This document shows, piece by piece, positions 5,858-6,782 of a stretch of DNA of 6,782 nt; the stretch's first letter is position 1, and every line of letters starts with the position of its first letter. The stretch lies in assembly GCA_025963345.1 (NCBI GenBank), contig JAOPUS010000061.1, forward strand, positions 1 through 6,782. The letters are read 5' to 3'. This stretch comes from Blastococcus sp. (GTDB lineage: Bacteria; Actinomycetota; Actinomycetes; Mycobacteriales; Geodermatophilaceae). The notes under the pieces are model-generated. The model saw only the letters and a program-made list of their open reading frames with translations, was not told the DNA's origin and did no database searches. The position numbers were made by a program, and so were the translations under genes.

Positions 5858-6782
5858 GCGCGCTGCCGGACGTGGTCATCGTCGGGGCGGCGGAGTCGGA
5901 GAACGTCGGCGTCGTCCCCGACCAGTCCCAGTTCCAGCTGGCGGCCGACTCGGTGCTGCGGGCGCTGGCCCAGTGCGGGCTGGGGGTCGGTGACGTCGAC
6001 GGCGTCGCCAGCACCCTGCACGTCGCCCAGTTCGCCCACCATCTCGGCACCCGGCCGCGGTGGCTGGACGGCACCGGCGTCGGGGGCTGTTCCTACATGC
6101 TGCACGTCCGGCATGCGGTGGCGGCGATCCAGACGGGCCAGGCGGATGTCGTCGTCGTCGCGCATGGGGAGTCCGGCCGTTCCCGGGTCGGGCCCACGCT
6201 GCGGGTGCCCGACATGGCCAGCCCCGGCGGGCAGTTCGAGCTGACGTACGGCGTCGCGGGGACCTTCTCCTCCTTCACCATCCCGACCACGGCCTATCTG
6301 CACAAGTACGGGCTGGGGGAGGAGGCGCTGGCCGAGGTGCCGGCGGCCCAGTCGGCGTGGGCCTCGCAGAACCCCCGGGCGTTCCGCGGCAAGCCGCTGA
6401 CGGTGGAGGACGTCCTGGCGTCCCGGGTCATCGCCTGGCCCTTCCATGTCCTGGAGTGCTGCCCGGTGACCGACGGGGGAGGAGCGCTCGTGCTCACCTC
6501 CGCGGAGCGGGCAGCCGACCTGGACCTCACCGGTCCCGCGGTGCGCGTGGCCGGCTCCGGCGAGACGTGCGAAGGACCCGGCGCCAGCTTCATGGAGGAC
6601 CTCACCACGTTCCGCGGCTTCCGGGACTCCTCCAGCGAGGCCTTGCGGCAGGCCGACCTCACGGTCGAGGACATCGACCACCTGATGGTCTACGACGCCT
6701 ATGCCCACCTCCCGCTGTACGGGCTGGAGGACATCGGTTTCGTCGGCCGTGGGGAGGCGTCGGCCTTCATCGCCAGCGGGGC
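5854..6782 (+). CDS. Thiolase-fold protein, SCP2-thiolase/lipid-transfer-like (3' truncated)
   Basis: The frame opens at GTG 5854, overlapping the DUF35 stop, and stays open for 309 codons to the right edge. About 80 residues of a usual 385-395 are missing. The N-terminal strand PDVVIVGAAESENVG starts the first thiolase half. GTGVGGCSYMLHVRHAVAAI (73-92) corresponds to the nucleophile helix, with Cys79 the candidate nucleophile. GQADVVVVAHGES (95-107) follows. WPFHVLECCPVTDGGGALVL (195-214) is the domain-linking motif, and YDAYAHLPLYGLEDIGFVGRGE (280-301) is typical of DUF35-dependent thiolases. The C-terminal His and Cys motifs lie beyond the window. Family knowledge allows either thiolytic cleavage of a 3-ketoacyl-CoA or, as in Ltp2, retro-aldol cleavage of a hydroxyacyl-CoA. 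A cysteine at the nucleophile position favours thiolysis but does not prove it. Tight coupling to the DUF35 gene predicts a complex. Confidence 0.87.
   Translation, partial: MSALPDVVIVGAAESENVGVVPDQSQFQLAADSVLRALAQCGLGVGDVDGVASTLHVAQFAHHLGTRPRWLDGTGVGGCSYMLHVRHAVAAIQTGQADVVVVAHGESGRSRVGPTLRVPDMASPGGQFELTYGVAGTFSSFTIPTTAYLHKYGLGEEALAEVPAAQSAWASQNPRAFRGKPLTVEDVLASRVIAWPFHVLECCPVTDGGGALVLTSAERAADLDLTGPAVRVAGSGETCEGPGASFMEDLTTFRGFRDSSSEALRQADLTVEDIDHLMVYDAYAHLPLYGLEDIGFVGRGEASAFIASG

Overview
The window is 6.8 kb of very GC-rich DNA with strongly GC-biased third codon positions, GTG starts and 4-bp stop/start overlaps, all typical of a high-GC actinomycete. The genus cannot be fixed from this stretch. 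All supported genes are on the + strand. The long minus-strand reading frames are mirror images of the real genes.

Layout: (1) 1-653, the C-terminal half of a branched-chain-amino-acid-type ABC transporter solute-binding protein, entering from the left. (2) 654-804, a GC-rich hairpin (probable terminator), a short inverted repeat, a strong Shine-Dalgarno site and a 16-codon leader ORF. (3) 805-1830, a DUF2889-family protein of unknown function. (4) 1820-2926 and 2981-4078, two short acyl-CoA dehydrogenase-family genes. The first keeps the flavin-loop motif and a candidate catalytic Glu. The second lacks both but keeps the Arg/QFGKPIGSFQ flavin-contact segment, so they look like obligate partners of one heteromeric enzyme, as in the steroid side-chain dehydrogenases FadE28-FadE29 (ChsE1-ChsE2). 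(5) 4198-5418, a class III (CaiB/BaiF) CoA-transferase. (6) 5447-5857, a DUF35 zinc-ribbon/OB-fold protein. (7) 5854-6782, a thiolase-fold protein running off the right edge and overlapping the DUF35 gene by 4 bp.

Read together (inference): this is a catabolic operon for an imported organic acid. The solute-binding protein brings in the substrate, the CoA-transferase makes the thioester, the two-subunit dehydrogenase introduces an alpha,beta double bond, and the DUF35/thiolase pair carries out the final C-C cleavage. The hydratase and 3-hydroxyacyl dehydrogenase needed between these steps are not in the window. The parts resemble both actinobacterial steroid side-chain degradation (heteromeric dehydrogenase, DUF35 plus Ltp2-like thiolase-fold protein) and the Bbs pathway of anaerobic toluene degradation (class III CoA-transferase, acyl-CoA dehydrogenase, DUF35 plus thiolase). 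They match neither exactly, and the substrate is unknown. No regulator, RNA gene, mobile element or CRISPR array was seen.
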